DNA from: a virus
Strand: one strand, 5' to 3'
Virus record (IMG/VR): IMGVR_UViG_3300020021_000007
Span: 1-63,324 of that record
Length of the DNA stretch: 63,324 nucleotides
In this document: piece by piece, positions 6,024 through 13,249 of the stretch
Layout of the letters: each line of letters starts with the position of its first letter
How positions within the stretch are numbered: the stretch's first letter is position 1
Notes under the pieces: generated by a model
The model's input: the letters and a program-made list of their open reading frames with translations, nothing else
Told to the model about the DNA's origin: nothing
Databases searched by the model: none
Program-made: the position numbers and the translations under genes

Positions 6024-6466
6024 AGAACTATGTTCTTGGTTTTGCGTTTGATAAGCGCGCGGCAGTTGCTCTGATCTGCAAAGCGCGCCCGGACTGGCAA
6101 GCAGGCAAATGGAACGGTATCGGCGGGCACGTCGAACCAGGTGAGAACAGCTTCGAAGCAATGGAGCGCGAATTCTACGAAGAAACGACGATGCGCATCA
6201 AAGCGAATGCATGGCGCTACTGTGGTCAGCTGAAGAAGCTAGGAGCATACCATTGCGCAGTATTCACGACGAACGTCATGGACTTGCGGGTGCAAACGAA
6301 CACCGACGAAGCGGTCAAGGTTTTCACGCGACAAGAACAGGCATTGTTCCTCGATACAAGGGAATGGCCTTGCCTCGCAAACATCCTGCCGATGCTCTAT
6401 CTGTGCAACATGGCACCGGATCGCGAAGCAGTGATCCCCTTCTTCACACTGGACTATACAAAATGA
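6020..6466 (+). CDS. Nudix hydrolase (MutT-like)
   Basis: 148 residues. The Nudix box runs from Gly36 to Ile60 and keeps the metal-binding core: G-x5-E (Glu42) and REFYEE (residues 50-55). The N-terminal LGFAFDKRAAVALI strand and WNGIGGHVEPGE are typical of MutT-type (d)NTP pyrophosphohydrolases. Likely removes non-canonical or excess nucleotides during infection. The Gly normally after the EE pair is replaced, a mild departure. Coupled on both sides by ATGA overlaps. Confidence 0.85.
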   Translation: MKNYVLGFAFDKRAAVALICKARPDWQAGKWNGIGGHVEPGENSFEAMEREFYEETTMRIKANAWRYCGQLKKLGAYHCAVFTTNVMDLRVQTNTDEAVKVFTRQEQALFLDTREWPCLANILPMLYLCNMAPDREAVIPFFTLDYTK

Positions 6467-6726
6467 CAGACACACCGCTGCGCACCCAGTCGCGCAAAGC
6501 CAGTTTGATTGAAGCAATCGCGAATACGATGATCGGTCTTATCATTGCATACTTCATGAACATTCTGCTTTACACCGCGTATCACGTACAGGTGGGCGGT
6601 GGCACGGTGTTCGCAATTACCATGTGGATGACGCTCGTATCAGTGATACGCAGCTTCGTCCTTCGCCGCCTTTGGAACTCAGAGTGGTGGAAGCACTGGA
6701 AGGTGTTGCACGGACTCAAACGATAA
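6463..6726 (+). CDS. Two-helix membrane protein (DUF7220-like)
   Basis: 87 residues. The SRKASLIEAIANTMIG opening, two membrane helices (about 22-40 and 48-66) and the SVIRSFVLRRLWN exit segment match a family of small phage membrane proteins known to me as DUF7220, identified from memory. Function of the family is unknown. Start coupled to the Nudix stop. Confidence 0.65.
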   Translation: MTDTPLRTQSRKASLIEAIANTMIGLIIAYFMNILLYTAYHVQVGGGTVFAITMWMTLVSVIRSFVLRRLWNSEWWKHWKVLHGLKR

Positions 6727-6735
6727 CTGTACGCT
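6706..6735 (+). promoter_or_regulatory. Possible sigma70-type promoter before the metallophosphoesterase
   Basis: TTGCAC (6706-6711) and TACGCT (6730-6735) are 18 bases apart, placing +1 near 6742, before the ribosome binding site TGGAG of the 6766 gene. Weak consensus, so chance occurrence cannot be excluded. Confidence 0.3.
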
Positions 6736-6765
6736 GCGCGCTGCCTTACCACACCTGGAGCCCGC

Positions 6766-8454
6766 ATGCCTAAGAACCATGGACTTACGAACGAAGAAGT
6801 TGCAAAGGCATTCGACAAATGCGGCAACGTCCTCAAGACCGCCAAATATCTAGGGGTCGCAAGATCCACCGTTCACCACCACCTTGATCAACTGGGCATT
6901 CGCCCGGGCAAGGCACTCGCCGGCGGTTCGCTCGACGGTGACATCAAAGAGACAGTTCGCGACCTGCCTGCTGAAGGTACGGTCAAACGCTACCTGCTCA
7001 CGTGCGCACAGAGCAACACGTACCTGAACGACAACGTATGGGACACCCTGCTCGGCATCGCAAAGTATTACGGCGCTGAGCTGCACATCAGTCGCTTCAG
7101 CTATAACAAGGGCGCGTATCTGAATCGAGGCAACCTGCAAAAGCCAGGCGCGTTCGAAACCGACGAACAAGACGAAGACCACGCAATCACTGACGACGGT
7201 GCGATGTGGTTCGATCCGCGTATCGTGCCTTATGCTTCCGACCAGCGTCTCGAGCTCGCGCCCGGGCTCGTGTTCTGCGGCGAGCTCAACATCTTGCCGA
7301 CAGCGGTGCGCCCGCTCAGCTCGCTTGAGTCGTACACCGGACGCAAGTCGTCCATCGTGCCGCACGTCAAGATTGCCATGGAGTCGGTTGCTTCTTCGAA
7401 CAGCGAACCGCCGAAGTTCATGTACACCACTGGCACAGTGACATTCAAGAACTACATCCAGAAGAAGGCTGGGCAGAAGGCGGAGTTCCACCACTGCTAC
7501 GGCGCGTTGCTAGTTGAGGTCACTTCGAAAGGCGACTGGTACGTGCGCCAGCTCAACGCGGATCGCAAGGGTCGCATATACGACCTCGGTGACCGCGACG
7601 ACGGTGTAATCTTGTTCAGCGGCAAAGAAAAGCCCAAGTTCAAGCAGCGCGTTGAGGCAATTAACTGGGGCGACATACACGTTGCGGAAGCGCTGTATGA
7701 TGAAGAAGTTATTGAGTTGAACTGGGGCGTCGGTGGCATGCTCGACGTGCTCAAGCCGAAGTACCAGTTCGGGCACGACACGTTCAGCTTCTTGAGCCGC
7801 AACCACCACGACGAAAAAGACTCGCACCGCAACTTCGAGAAATTCATCAACGGTGAGGACAACGTCGCAACAGAGTTGTTCAAGACCGGGCAGTTCATCG
7901 TTCAGCGTATGCAGCGTGATTGGACGAAGATCGTCATCGTTGACAGCAACCATGACCGCGCATTGAAGAAGTGGCTCAACGTTGCGAACTACAAGACCGA
8001 TCCGCTGAACCGCATGTGCTTCTTGCGCTTGGAGCTGCGGCAGTCGGAGGCGATTGCGGTCAAGGACGAACACTTCCACTTGCTCGAATACGCACTGGAA
8101 AACTACGGTGCGGTGGACCCGACTGTCGTGAAGTTCCTGCGCGAAGACGAAGGGTTTGTCATTTGCCGCGATTCATCAGGCGGCATTCAGTGTGGTAACC
8201 ACGGGCACCTCGGCGCAAACGGTGCCAAGCCTGCTCCGCTCCAGTTCGCGAAGATGGGACGTCGGCAGAACACCGGGCACACGCACAGTGCGTGCATCAT
8301 CGACGGTCTGTTCGTTGCTGGTGTCACCGGCAAGCCGAAGCGATTCAAGTACCGCAAAGGTCCCTCGAGCTGGAGTCAGAGCGACATCGTGACGTACCAG
8401 AACGGTAAGCGTCAGATTGTCACCAAGTGGCAGAACAAATACCGCGCCGCTTGA
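6766..8454 (+). CDS. HTH-metallophosphoesterase, possibly T5 A1-like
   Basis: 562 residues. An N-terminal helix-turn-helix (residues 7-45, LTNEEVAKAF...GVARSTVHHHL) is followed by a large central region and a calcineurin-like phosphoesterase core: GDIH at 302-305, SNHD at 394-397, GNHGH near 477 and GHTH near 503, which supply the two-metal site. Size and motif order resemble the DNA-transfer/host-DNA-degradation protein A1 of phage T5, from memory. It may act in early takeover or as a nuclease; the substrate is not shown by the sequence. Confidence 0.7.
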   Translation: MPKNHGLTNEEVAKAFDKCGNVLKTAKYLGVARSTVHHHLDQLGIRPGKALAGGSLDGDIKETVRDLPAEGTVKRYLLTCAQSNTYLNDNVWDTLLGIAKYYGAELHISRFSYNKGAYLNRGNLQKPGAFETDEQDEDHAITDDGAMWFDPRIVPYASDQRLELAPGLVFCGELNILPTAVRPLSSLESYTGRKSSIVPHVKIAMESVASSNSEPPKFMYTTGTVTFKNYIQKKAGQKAEFHHCYGALLVEVTSKGDWYVRQLNADRKGRIYDLGDRDDGVILFSGKEKPKFKQRVEAINWGDIHVAEALYDEEVIELNWGVGGMLDVLKPKYQFGHDTFSFLSRNHHDEKDSHRNFEKFINGEDNVATELFKTGQFIVQRMQRDWTKIVIVDSNHDRALKKWLNVANYKTDPLNRMCFLRLELRQSEAIAVKDEHFHLLEYALENYGAVDPTVVKFLREDEGFVICRDSSGGIQCGNHGHLGANGAKPAPLQFAKMGRRQNTGHTHSACIIDGLFVAGVTGKPKRFKYRKGPSSWSQSDIVTYQNGKRQIVTKWQNKYRAA

Positions 8455-8488
8455 AATCAACACGAGCATCGAAGCAGTATGCGTATGT

Positions 8489-8548
8489 GCCCGCGCGCCG
8501 CCACACAGTTGGGTTGTATGCCTGGAGAACCAGCATCGACGCGCGGGC
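8489..8548 (+). other. Structured intergenic element
   Basis: GCCCGCGCG (8489-8497) and CGCGCGGGC (8540-8548) form a perfect nine-pair outer stem. Inside it, ATGCCTGG pairs with CCAGCAT around AGAA with one bulge. The rest of 8455-8570 carries only the AAGAGGT ribosome binding site of the next gene. There is no T-run, so this is not a plain terminator; a processed RNA or mRNA-stability element is possible. Confidence 0.45.
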
Positions 8549-8570
8549 CGTTTCTAACTAAGAGGTAACA

Positions 8571-9128
8571 ATGATTCAGCGACTCATCGGTATCACCGGC
8601 CTTGCTGGTGCAGGAAAAGACACATTAGCGAATGCGATTGTGAGTGAGTTCGCTGGAATCAAATACAGTTGGGCGTTACCTCTGAAGCTGGCGCTCAACG
8701 CCATGTTCGGTTGGACGATGGAGATGTGGGACGACCGCGTCTGGAAAGAGACCGAAATCCCTTGGCTCGGCAAGTCACCGCGTCAGCTGGCGCAGACGAT
8801 GGGCACTGAATGGGGCCGCGAGCTGGTGCATCCTGAACTGTGGGTCATGCTTGGAATGCGTCAGTACGAAGCGCATGCCGCGCTCAGCAATTCTCCGTTC
8901 ATTATTGCAGATACGCGCTTCGACAATGAAGCGCGCGCGATACACCGCAACGGCGGCATTGTTGTGAAGGTCATCCGCGATGACGCTGCACCGATCTTCG
9001 CACACAAGTCTGAGAAGGGTGTTTCGCCCGACCTCATCGACTACACGCTGGGCAACAACGGCACAGTTGATGATTTCGTCAACCTGTCGTTAGCACTGTT
9101 CGATATTTGGTCGACGCAGCGCGCGTGA
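8571..9128 (+). CDS. Deoxynucleoside monophosphate kinase
   Basis: 185 residues, starting behind AAGAGGT. P-loop at residues 8-17 (ITGLAGAGKDT), then the DTRFDNEA segment and a C-terminal NNGTVDDF motif typical of T4 gp1-like dNMP kinases, which phosphorylate dGMP, dTMP and related nucleotides for phage DNA synthesis. Phages with modified bases often keep such a broad kinase. The stop overlaps the next start (GTGA). Confidence 0.85.
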   Translation: MIQRLIGITGLAGAGKDTLANAIVSEFAGIKYSWALPLKLALNAMFGWTMEMWDDRVWKETEIPWLGKSPRQLAQTMGTEWGRELVHPELWVMLGMRQYEAHAALSNSPFIIADTRFDNEARAIHRNGGIVVKVIRDDAAPIFAHKSEKGVSPDLIDYTLGNNGTVDDFVNLSLALFDIWSTQRA

Positions 9129-9676
9129 GCGAACCTAAGCCCTGGGAACAGGCGTCGCTTGACCGGGCGCAGGACACCGCGCGCCGCACCGCAGAACCGA
9201 TAGCTGCCCCTGCAAAGCCACCGCGTCGCATCAACATCCGTCAGAAGGGCGCGAACGGTGAGCGCGAGCTCGCAAACGAGCTGAACGCAATCGTTGTTCA
9301 GTTGCTCACGAAGCACGGCATACCGGTGCCCGACAAGCCTGTTATCCAGCGCAACCAGAACCAGACCGCTGTCGGCGGCAACGACCTGTCCAACTGCTTC
9401 GGCATTGGTATCGAGGTCAAGCGCCAGGAACAACTCAGCGTGAACAAGTGGTGGGAGCAGTGCGTCAAAAGCTGCGCCAAGAACCAAGAATTCCCGGTGC
9501 TGATTTATAGGCAGAACAAGCAAGCCTGGCGTGTGGTCATGCATTGCTGGGTGCAATTACCGGTTGGATCCGTTGCTATGATGGCGCGCGGTGAGGTAAG
9601 CTGGCAGTTCTTCCTACACTGGTTTCACAACTGGGTGGACCAGAAACTTTCGAACGGTGAGCTTCCCCAATGTTAG
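9125..9676 (+). CDS. PD-(D/E)XK nuclease, Holliday-junction-resolvase-like
   Basis: 183 residues from a GTG overlapping the kinase stop. The C-terminal 140 residues show the Hjc/VRR-type core: KGANGERELANEL (first Glu), GGND (Asp) and IEVKRQE (the E-x-K). A polar Pro/Arg-rich N-terminus precedes it. Likely resolves branched replication or recombination intermediates before packaging; a general PD-(D/E)XK endonuclease is the alternative. Confidence 0.7.
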   Translation: MSEPKPWEQASLDRAQDTARRTAEPIAAPAKPPRRINIRQKGANGERELANELNAIVVQLLTKHGIPVPDKPVIQRNQNQTAVGGNDLSNCFGIGIEVKRQEQLSVNKWWEQCVKSCAKNQEFPVLIYRQNKQAWRVVMHCWVQLPVGSVAMMARGEVSWQFFLHWFHNWVDQKLSNGELPQC

Positions 9677-10227
9677 ACCGCATTGTCGATTTCTTCCTGA
9701 ACTTCGCGAAAGCGTTTCAGTTCTGGGTAATCATATATGCGTATGAGCAGGGTGTCCACATGCGGTTCGGCAAGTTCCGCCGCATCCTTCAACCGGGCCT
9801 ATGGTTCTGCTGGCCGTTCCACATGGACCATGTGCTCGTTGATAACGTCGTTATGCGCACCGTGCATCTCGGCGCACAGTCGCTTACCACGAAGGATGGC
9901 AAGTCGGTTGTTGTGAGCGCCGTGATCACACTTAAGATCAATGACATTTATAAAGCCTTGCTTGAGGTAGAATCAATTGAGCACGCAATGATGGACGTGT
10001 GCTACGGTGCTATCAGCCGACACGTTGACTCGAGCACCTGGGAACAGCTACACACCGAAGAAGCGTTCGACGGATTGACGAAAGAATGCCGTCGAACTGG
10101 CAAGCGCTACGGACTTGAAATTGATAAGGTGCAGCTTGCGGACCTTGCCACCTGCCGTACCTATCGCATGGTCAACAGTGAACACCCAACCCGCTACGAA
10201 GAGAAAAAGGAGCAGAGTCGATTATGA
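9670..10227 (+). CDS. SPFH/Band 7 (stomatin-prohibitin-like) membrane protein
   Basis: 185 residues. A hydrophobic N-terminal anchor (about residues 7-25) leads into an SPFH domain: EQGVHMRFGKFRR, LQPGLWF, then TKDGKSVVVSAVITLKI and a helical second half. Host family members scaffold membrane microdomains and control membrane proteases such as FtsH (HflK/HflC). A phage version could modify host protease action or the membrane site of replication or lysis; this role is inferred. Overlaps the nuclease gene by seven bases. Confidence 0.75.
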   Translation: MLDRIVDFFLNFAKAFQFWVIIYAYEQGVHMRFGKFRRILQPGLWFCWPFHMDHVLVDNVVMRTVHLGAQSLTTKDGKSVVVSAVITLKINDIYKALLEVESIEHAMMDVCYGAISRHVDSSTWEQLHTEEAFDGLTKECRRTGKRYGLEIDKVQLADLATCRTYRMVNSEHPTRYEEKKEQSRL

Positions 10228-10538
10228 GCTATATTCCAAAGAGCGCGCTTCGTAAGATTGAAGCAGCTAACCGCGCGATCAAAGCAATGCCGCACCGAGT
10301 ATTTGACGGTGTAGAAAAGATCGCTGTTCCGTTTGTACCGACGGTCCTTTCTGCCGGCCAAGGTGGCGCGCAAATGTGGGACGTGTTCTTCAACGGCACG
10401 AAGCAACATTTATGCCAGCACGCTGACAGCGAGCAGGGCTATATTGTCCGCTACGTGCGCGGTGTTGGGAACAAACCGCAGACGAAAGAAACGGAGAAGC
10501 TTTTTGGAATTGTCGAGATCAAACGGAAGGTACGTTGA
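10224..10538 (+). CDS. Hypothetical 104-residue protein
   Basis: ATGA-coupled to the SPFH gene. Basic, with a helical N-terminus and a beta-rich remainder (MWDVFFNGTKQHLCQH, GYIVRYVRG). No family recognised. It may work with the SPFH protein given the overlap, but nothing in the sequence proves this. Confidence 0.55.
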   Translation: MSYIPKSALRKIEAANRAIKAMPHRVFDGVEKIAVPFVPTVLSAGQGGAQMWDVFFNGTKQHLCQHADSEQGYIVRYVRGVGNKPQTKETEKLFGIVEIKRKVR

Positions 10539-10738
10539 TGGCAAAGCTAGACAGCGCATTGAAGGCCAAGTTCGACGCACTGAACGACGAACAACTGTCG
10601 CGCAAGGTTGATGAGCTCAAGCAGACTATTCCGCATCTTAACGAGCAGCTTGATTACGCTGCTCGGATGCTTCGCGATCGCCGCGCCGCAGCGGCAAGGA
10701 AGGCCCTTGACGAAGCCCGTAGCAGACGCACCAGCTGA
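10538..10738 (+). CDS. Small coiled-coil protein
   Basis: 66 residues starting on the last base of the previous stop (TGATG). Nearly all charged heptad-like helix (LNDEQLSRKVDELKQTI and onward), predicted coiled coil, with a basic Arg/Ala C-terminus. Function unknown. Confidence 0.55.
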   Translation: MAKLDSALKAKFDALNDEQLSRKVDELKQTIPHLNEQLDYAARMLRDRRAAAARKALDEARSRRTS

Positions 10739-10946
10739 CGCGCAAGACTGCGCGAATCGCATGAACGCTTGCAAGATCCAAGCGGAAGGCGAACAGCGAT
10801 TCTATGATGCGGCGCTGGTGCTGCGTGACTACCCGGCATCGGAGAAGCACCGGGCCCGGTTACACGAACTCCTTGACTTGGAGTTGAACTACAAAGCGTC
10901 CATGTATTCCATAATCCAAAACGCGCGATCCAATCGGCACAAATAA
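10707..10946 (+). CDS. Hypothetical 79-residue helical protein
   Basis: TTG start chosen because AAGGAAGG lies directly upstream; the longer frame would begin deep inside the previous gene. Two cysteines near the N-terminus (DCANRMNAC), then a long helix. Overlaps the coiled-coil gene by 32 bases. No family recognised. Confidence 0.45.
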   Translation: MTKPVADAPADAQDCANRMNACKIQAEGEQRFYDAALVLRDYPASEKHRARLHELLDLELNYKASMYSIIQNARSNRHK

Positions 10947-10972
10947 GAATCGTTCACATCGCTTGATGCGAA

Positions 10973-11022
10973 AACTGTGAATTAGGTCTAGATTTACGGT
11001 GCAGGTGTGCTATCCTTGCATC
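10973..11022 (+). promoter_or_regulatory. Promoter-like element P2
   Basis: AACTGTGAATTAG at 10973-10985, TATCCT at 11011-11016, then TGCATC and the ATG at 11023. The box-to-hexamer distance is 38. Upstream, TTCACA at 10952 forms an inverted repeat with TGTGAA inside the box. The +1 is predicted at the start codon, so the transcript would be leaderless. Confidence 0.65.
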
Positions 11023-11688
11023 ATGAAAACGAAACACACCCACCAAGGAACTTGCCAGGCCTGCGGCGCTGTGCAAGCGGTTGACAACACCACCAAGCTG
11101 ATCGCGAAGCACGGTTACCAGGTAGCAGGCTTCGGGTTCTTCAACGGGGTTTGCCAGGGCAGCGACAACCCGCCCGCGGAGCTCGAGGTGTTCCTCACCT
11201 ACCGCATCATCACCAACCTGCTCGCCTGGGCAACGGAAAAGGATCGCATCGCGGAGCTGTACGCCAACGGTGTCTTGATGGTCCACATGCACAGTTCGTA
11301 TTCGGGCAAACGCACGCCCAAAGGCAACCGCATATACCACGACGTCATGATGTTCGGTTGCACCGAGGACCAGATCATCCACCAGGGTACGCTTGAAATT
11401 GACAGCAACACGTCCGCCGCGAACATGGCGCGCAGCCACATTGACTCGCTGAAGCGTCTGGTGCTTACGCGCTTGGGTCAACCGCTCTACCCGGTGTCGC
11501 ACAAGACGGTGCGACAGTTCGCGGTGGGCGATGTGGTCAAGCTGTACAGCAAGGACTTCGTGCTGGTTGCCCCGCGCTATGGTATGTCGACCACCAGCAC
11601 CCCGAAGTTCTGGAAAGGCTATTACAAAGACGATGCGGACAAGAAGATGTTCTTCCCGACAGTTCGAACACTGAGGAGCCAGAACTAA
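11023..11688 (+). CDS. Hypothetical 221-residue protein with N-terminal CxxC
   Basis: The start is set by element P2, which leaves no room for a Shine-Dalgarno site. A CQAC motif near residue 11 suggests a zinc knuckle, followed by an alpha/beta domain with several histidines (VLMVHMHSSYSG) and a C-terminal basic beta segment. It stands alone between two promoter/structured regions, so it is probably its own transcription unit. No family recognised. Confidence 0.6.
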   Translation: MKTKHTHQGTCQACGAVQAVDNTTKLIAKHGYQVAGFGFFNGVCQGSDNPPAELEVFLTYRIITNLLAWATEKDRIAELYANGVLMVHMHSSYSGKRTPKGNRIYHDVMMFGCTEDQIIHQGTLEIDSNTSAANMARSHIDSLKRLVLTRLGQPLYPVSHKTVRQFAVGDVVKLYSKDFVLVAPRYGMSTTSTPKFWKGYYKDDADKKMFFPTVRTLRSQN

Positions 11689-11699
11689 GACCTACATCA

Positions 11700-11795
11700 C
11701 AGTATCGCCGCCGCGAGGCACCGATACTGGATTCAAGGCTGGTTAAGCCAGCGCACAGCACCGGGACCGACACCGGTAGGGATTCCAAACCCCGC
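11700..11795 (+). other. Three-hairpin intergenic RNA candidate
   Basis: In the 145-base gap between genes: CAGTATCG/CGATACTG (11700-11707 with 11722-11729), GCTGG/CCAGC (11738-11742 with 11748-11752) and ACCGG/CCGGT (11760-11764 with 11773-11777). There is no start codon in the stretch. It does not fold as a canonical tRNA. It could be a small RNA or a leader element for the 11834 gene. Confidence 0.4.
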
Positions 11796-11833
11796 TAGTC
11801 AGTGCGCTTGCTTAAACAGCTACGGAGATTATG

Positions 11834-12040
11834 ATGGACGACGAGTTGAGTGCAACCGACATTTTGATGTTTGACATGAAGGCAGCGCAGCTGGCCTATC
11901 TGTTGAACAAGCGTAAGCAGCGTAAAGCCTCCGGGCTCGTTGTCGACGTGCAGGCGGAAGCGCTCAAGATGTGGGAACCCGCGCCGTTCAGCCCATTCGA
12001 TCCCAACTTGCCGATGTTTTTGCGGCGGCAGGCGGATTGA
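11834..12040 (+). CDS. Hypothetical 68-residue protein
   Basis: Two adjacent ATGs; the second (11834) has the better spacing from CGGAG at 11823. The N-terminus is acidic, the middle is a basic helix (LLNKRKQRKASG) and the end is Pro-rich. Follows the structured intergenic element. Function unknown. Confidence 0.5.
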   Translation: MDDELSATDILMFDMKAAQLAYLLNKRKQRKASGLVVDVQAEALKMWEPAPFSPFDPNLPMFLRRQAD

Positions 12041-12041
12041 T

Positions 12042-12224
12042 ATGACGCGCTGCGAAACACAACTCGCGCACGTGATTACTGATGCGATCGCAATGTTGCG
12101 GTGGCAGGTGCGTAAGCCGCTGTCTGCGGACTCGTGGTCCGGGTGGTGCAACACCGCGATCGAAGCGATTCAAGAGTGCGTCGACCAACCGAAGACGCGC
12201 GAAATGATTGATGGTGATTTGTAA
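12042..12224 (+). CDS. Hypothetical 60-residue protein
   Basis: Begins one base after the preceding stop. Helical with three cysteines and several tryptophans (LRWQVRK, SWSGWCNTAIE). No family recognised and no clear ribosome binding site, so translation probably depends on the upstream gene. Confidence 0.45.
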   Translation: MTRCETQLAHVITDAIAMLRWQVRKPLSADSWSGWCNTAIEAIQECVDQPKTREMIDGDL

Positions 12225-12242
12225 CAACTACTGGAGAAACTG

Positions 12243-13169
12243 ATGAAAGGTCTTATGATTAAAGCGGCGCTGTTGACAGCGCTTTTCAGCAGCTCAGCTA
12301 TGGCCTGGGACTGCACCAACCCTGCGAACTGGTCACTGAACGTGCCCGGAAACGAGTGCTATCACAAAGGCCCGAATCCGACCACACCGCCCGCGACCAC
12401 GCCACCAGGGAACACGTCCACCAACACAAACGGAAACACCAATACGCTCGGTCAGGGTCAAGACCAAGGTCAGGGGCAATCCCAGGGACAAGGTCAGACC
12501 GCAACCGGAGGCAAAGCTACTGGCGGTAAGTCCACCAGCAACAGCAATGCGACCGGAGGCACCAGCACCGCGCAGGGCGGGACCAGCAATGCAGCCGGGG
12601 GTAAAGGCGGCAAAGCTACCAGCAACGCGGCAGGCGGTGCAGGCGGGTCGGGTGGTGCAGGTGGTGCGGGTGGTACCGGTACAGCGACCAGCGCAAGCGA
12701 CAGTCACGCGTCGACCACGCTGACAGCACCATCGAGTGCAACTGTGGATAGTCACGATAGTTCCAGCACGTACATCGCAGCACCGCGCATCCCGGTCAAC
12801 ACGGCAATCGCCGGGTACCAGGACACGAACGCACCGTGCCGCTTTGCGGAGGGCTTGGGAATCCAAACTATGCCGGGTGCCGCGAGCGCTGGGTTTACGT
12901 TCAAGGACCATGACTGCATGAAGTTCCGCCTTGCGGAATACTTCTATGCACGTCACCAGGACGTAGCGGGTGATCGTTTGATGTGCAGCATGAACGAGGT
13001 GCGCAAAGCCCTAGGCAAAGACTGCCTGGATGTGGTCGGTGTGGTGTTCAACCCGCCCCAGGTAGCGGTGGCGCCCGTAGATGCCGTTTCACATAAGGAG
13101 CTCCAGGAGTTCGAAAACCGTCAAGCGGAGCGCGACAAGCGCATTATCACGCACACTCTGTCGAAGTAG
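12243..13169 (+). CDS. Secreted protein with long low-complexity linker
   Basis: 308 residues behind CTGGAG. Sec signal peptide (cleavage after SSAMA), a short Cys-containing head, then about 110 residues of Thr/Asn, Gln/Gly and Gly/Ala/Ser repeats (NTNGNTNT, GQGQSQGQGQ, GGSGGAGGAGG), then a folded C-terminal domain with four cysteines ending in a charged helix. The build suggests a periplasmic or surface protein holding its C-terminal domain away from an anchor point. Function unknown; a host-envelope role is inferred from export. Confidence 0.65.
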   Translation: MKGLMIKAALLTALFSSSAMAWDCTNPANWSLNVPGNECYHKGPNPTTPPATTPPGNTSTNTNGNTNTLGQGQDQGQGQSQGQGQTATGGKATGGKSTSNSNATGGTSTAQGGTSNAAGGKGGKATSNAAGGAGGSGGAGGAGGTGTATSASDSHASTTLTAPSSATVDSHDSSSTYIAAPRIPVNTAIAGYQDTNAPCRFAEGLGIQTMPGAASAGFTFKDHDCMKFRLAEYFYARHQDVAGDRLMCSMNEVRKALGKDCLDVVGVVFNPPQVAVAPVDAVSHKELQEFENRQAERDKRIITHTLSK

Positions 13170-13172
13170 CAA

Positions 13173-13223
13173 AATTGTGAACTAGATCTAGCCCGGGACT
13201 GCAAACCGGGCTATTCTTGCATC
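13173..13223 (+). promoter_or_regulatory. Promoter-like element P3
   Basis: AATTGTGAACTAG at 13173-13185, TATTCT at 13212-13217, then TGCATC and A at 13224. The hexamer and the next seven bases match element P2 at all but one position, yet no ATG follows; the helicase starts 26 bases later behind CGGAG. The shared ATCA therefore belongs to the promoter, not to the start codon. Confidence 0.65.
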
Positions 13224-13249
13224 ACAATAGTTCATCGGAGTTTTCGCAA

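Noticed and set aside
8479-8568. 29-codon frame between the phosphoesterase and kinase genes
   Set aside because: It coincides with the perfect inverted repeat, has no ribosome binding site, and shows no protein-like pattern.
11700-11810. tRNA gene between 11689 and 11833
   Set aside because: One hairpin has a seven-base loop reading with T before TAA, but there is no matching acceptor stem, the T-arm lacks the G53-C61 pair and the TTCRA pattern, and no CCA end fits.
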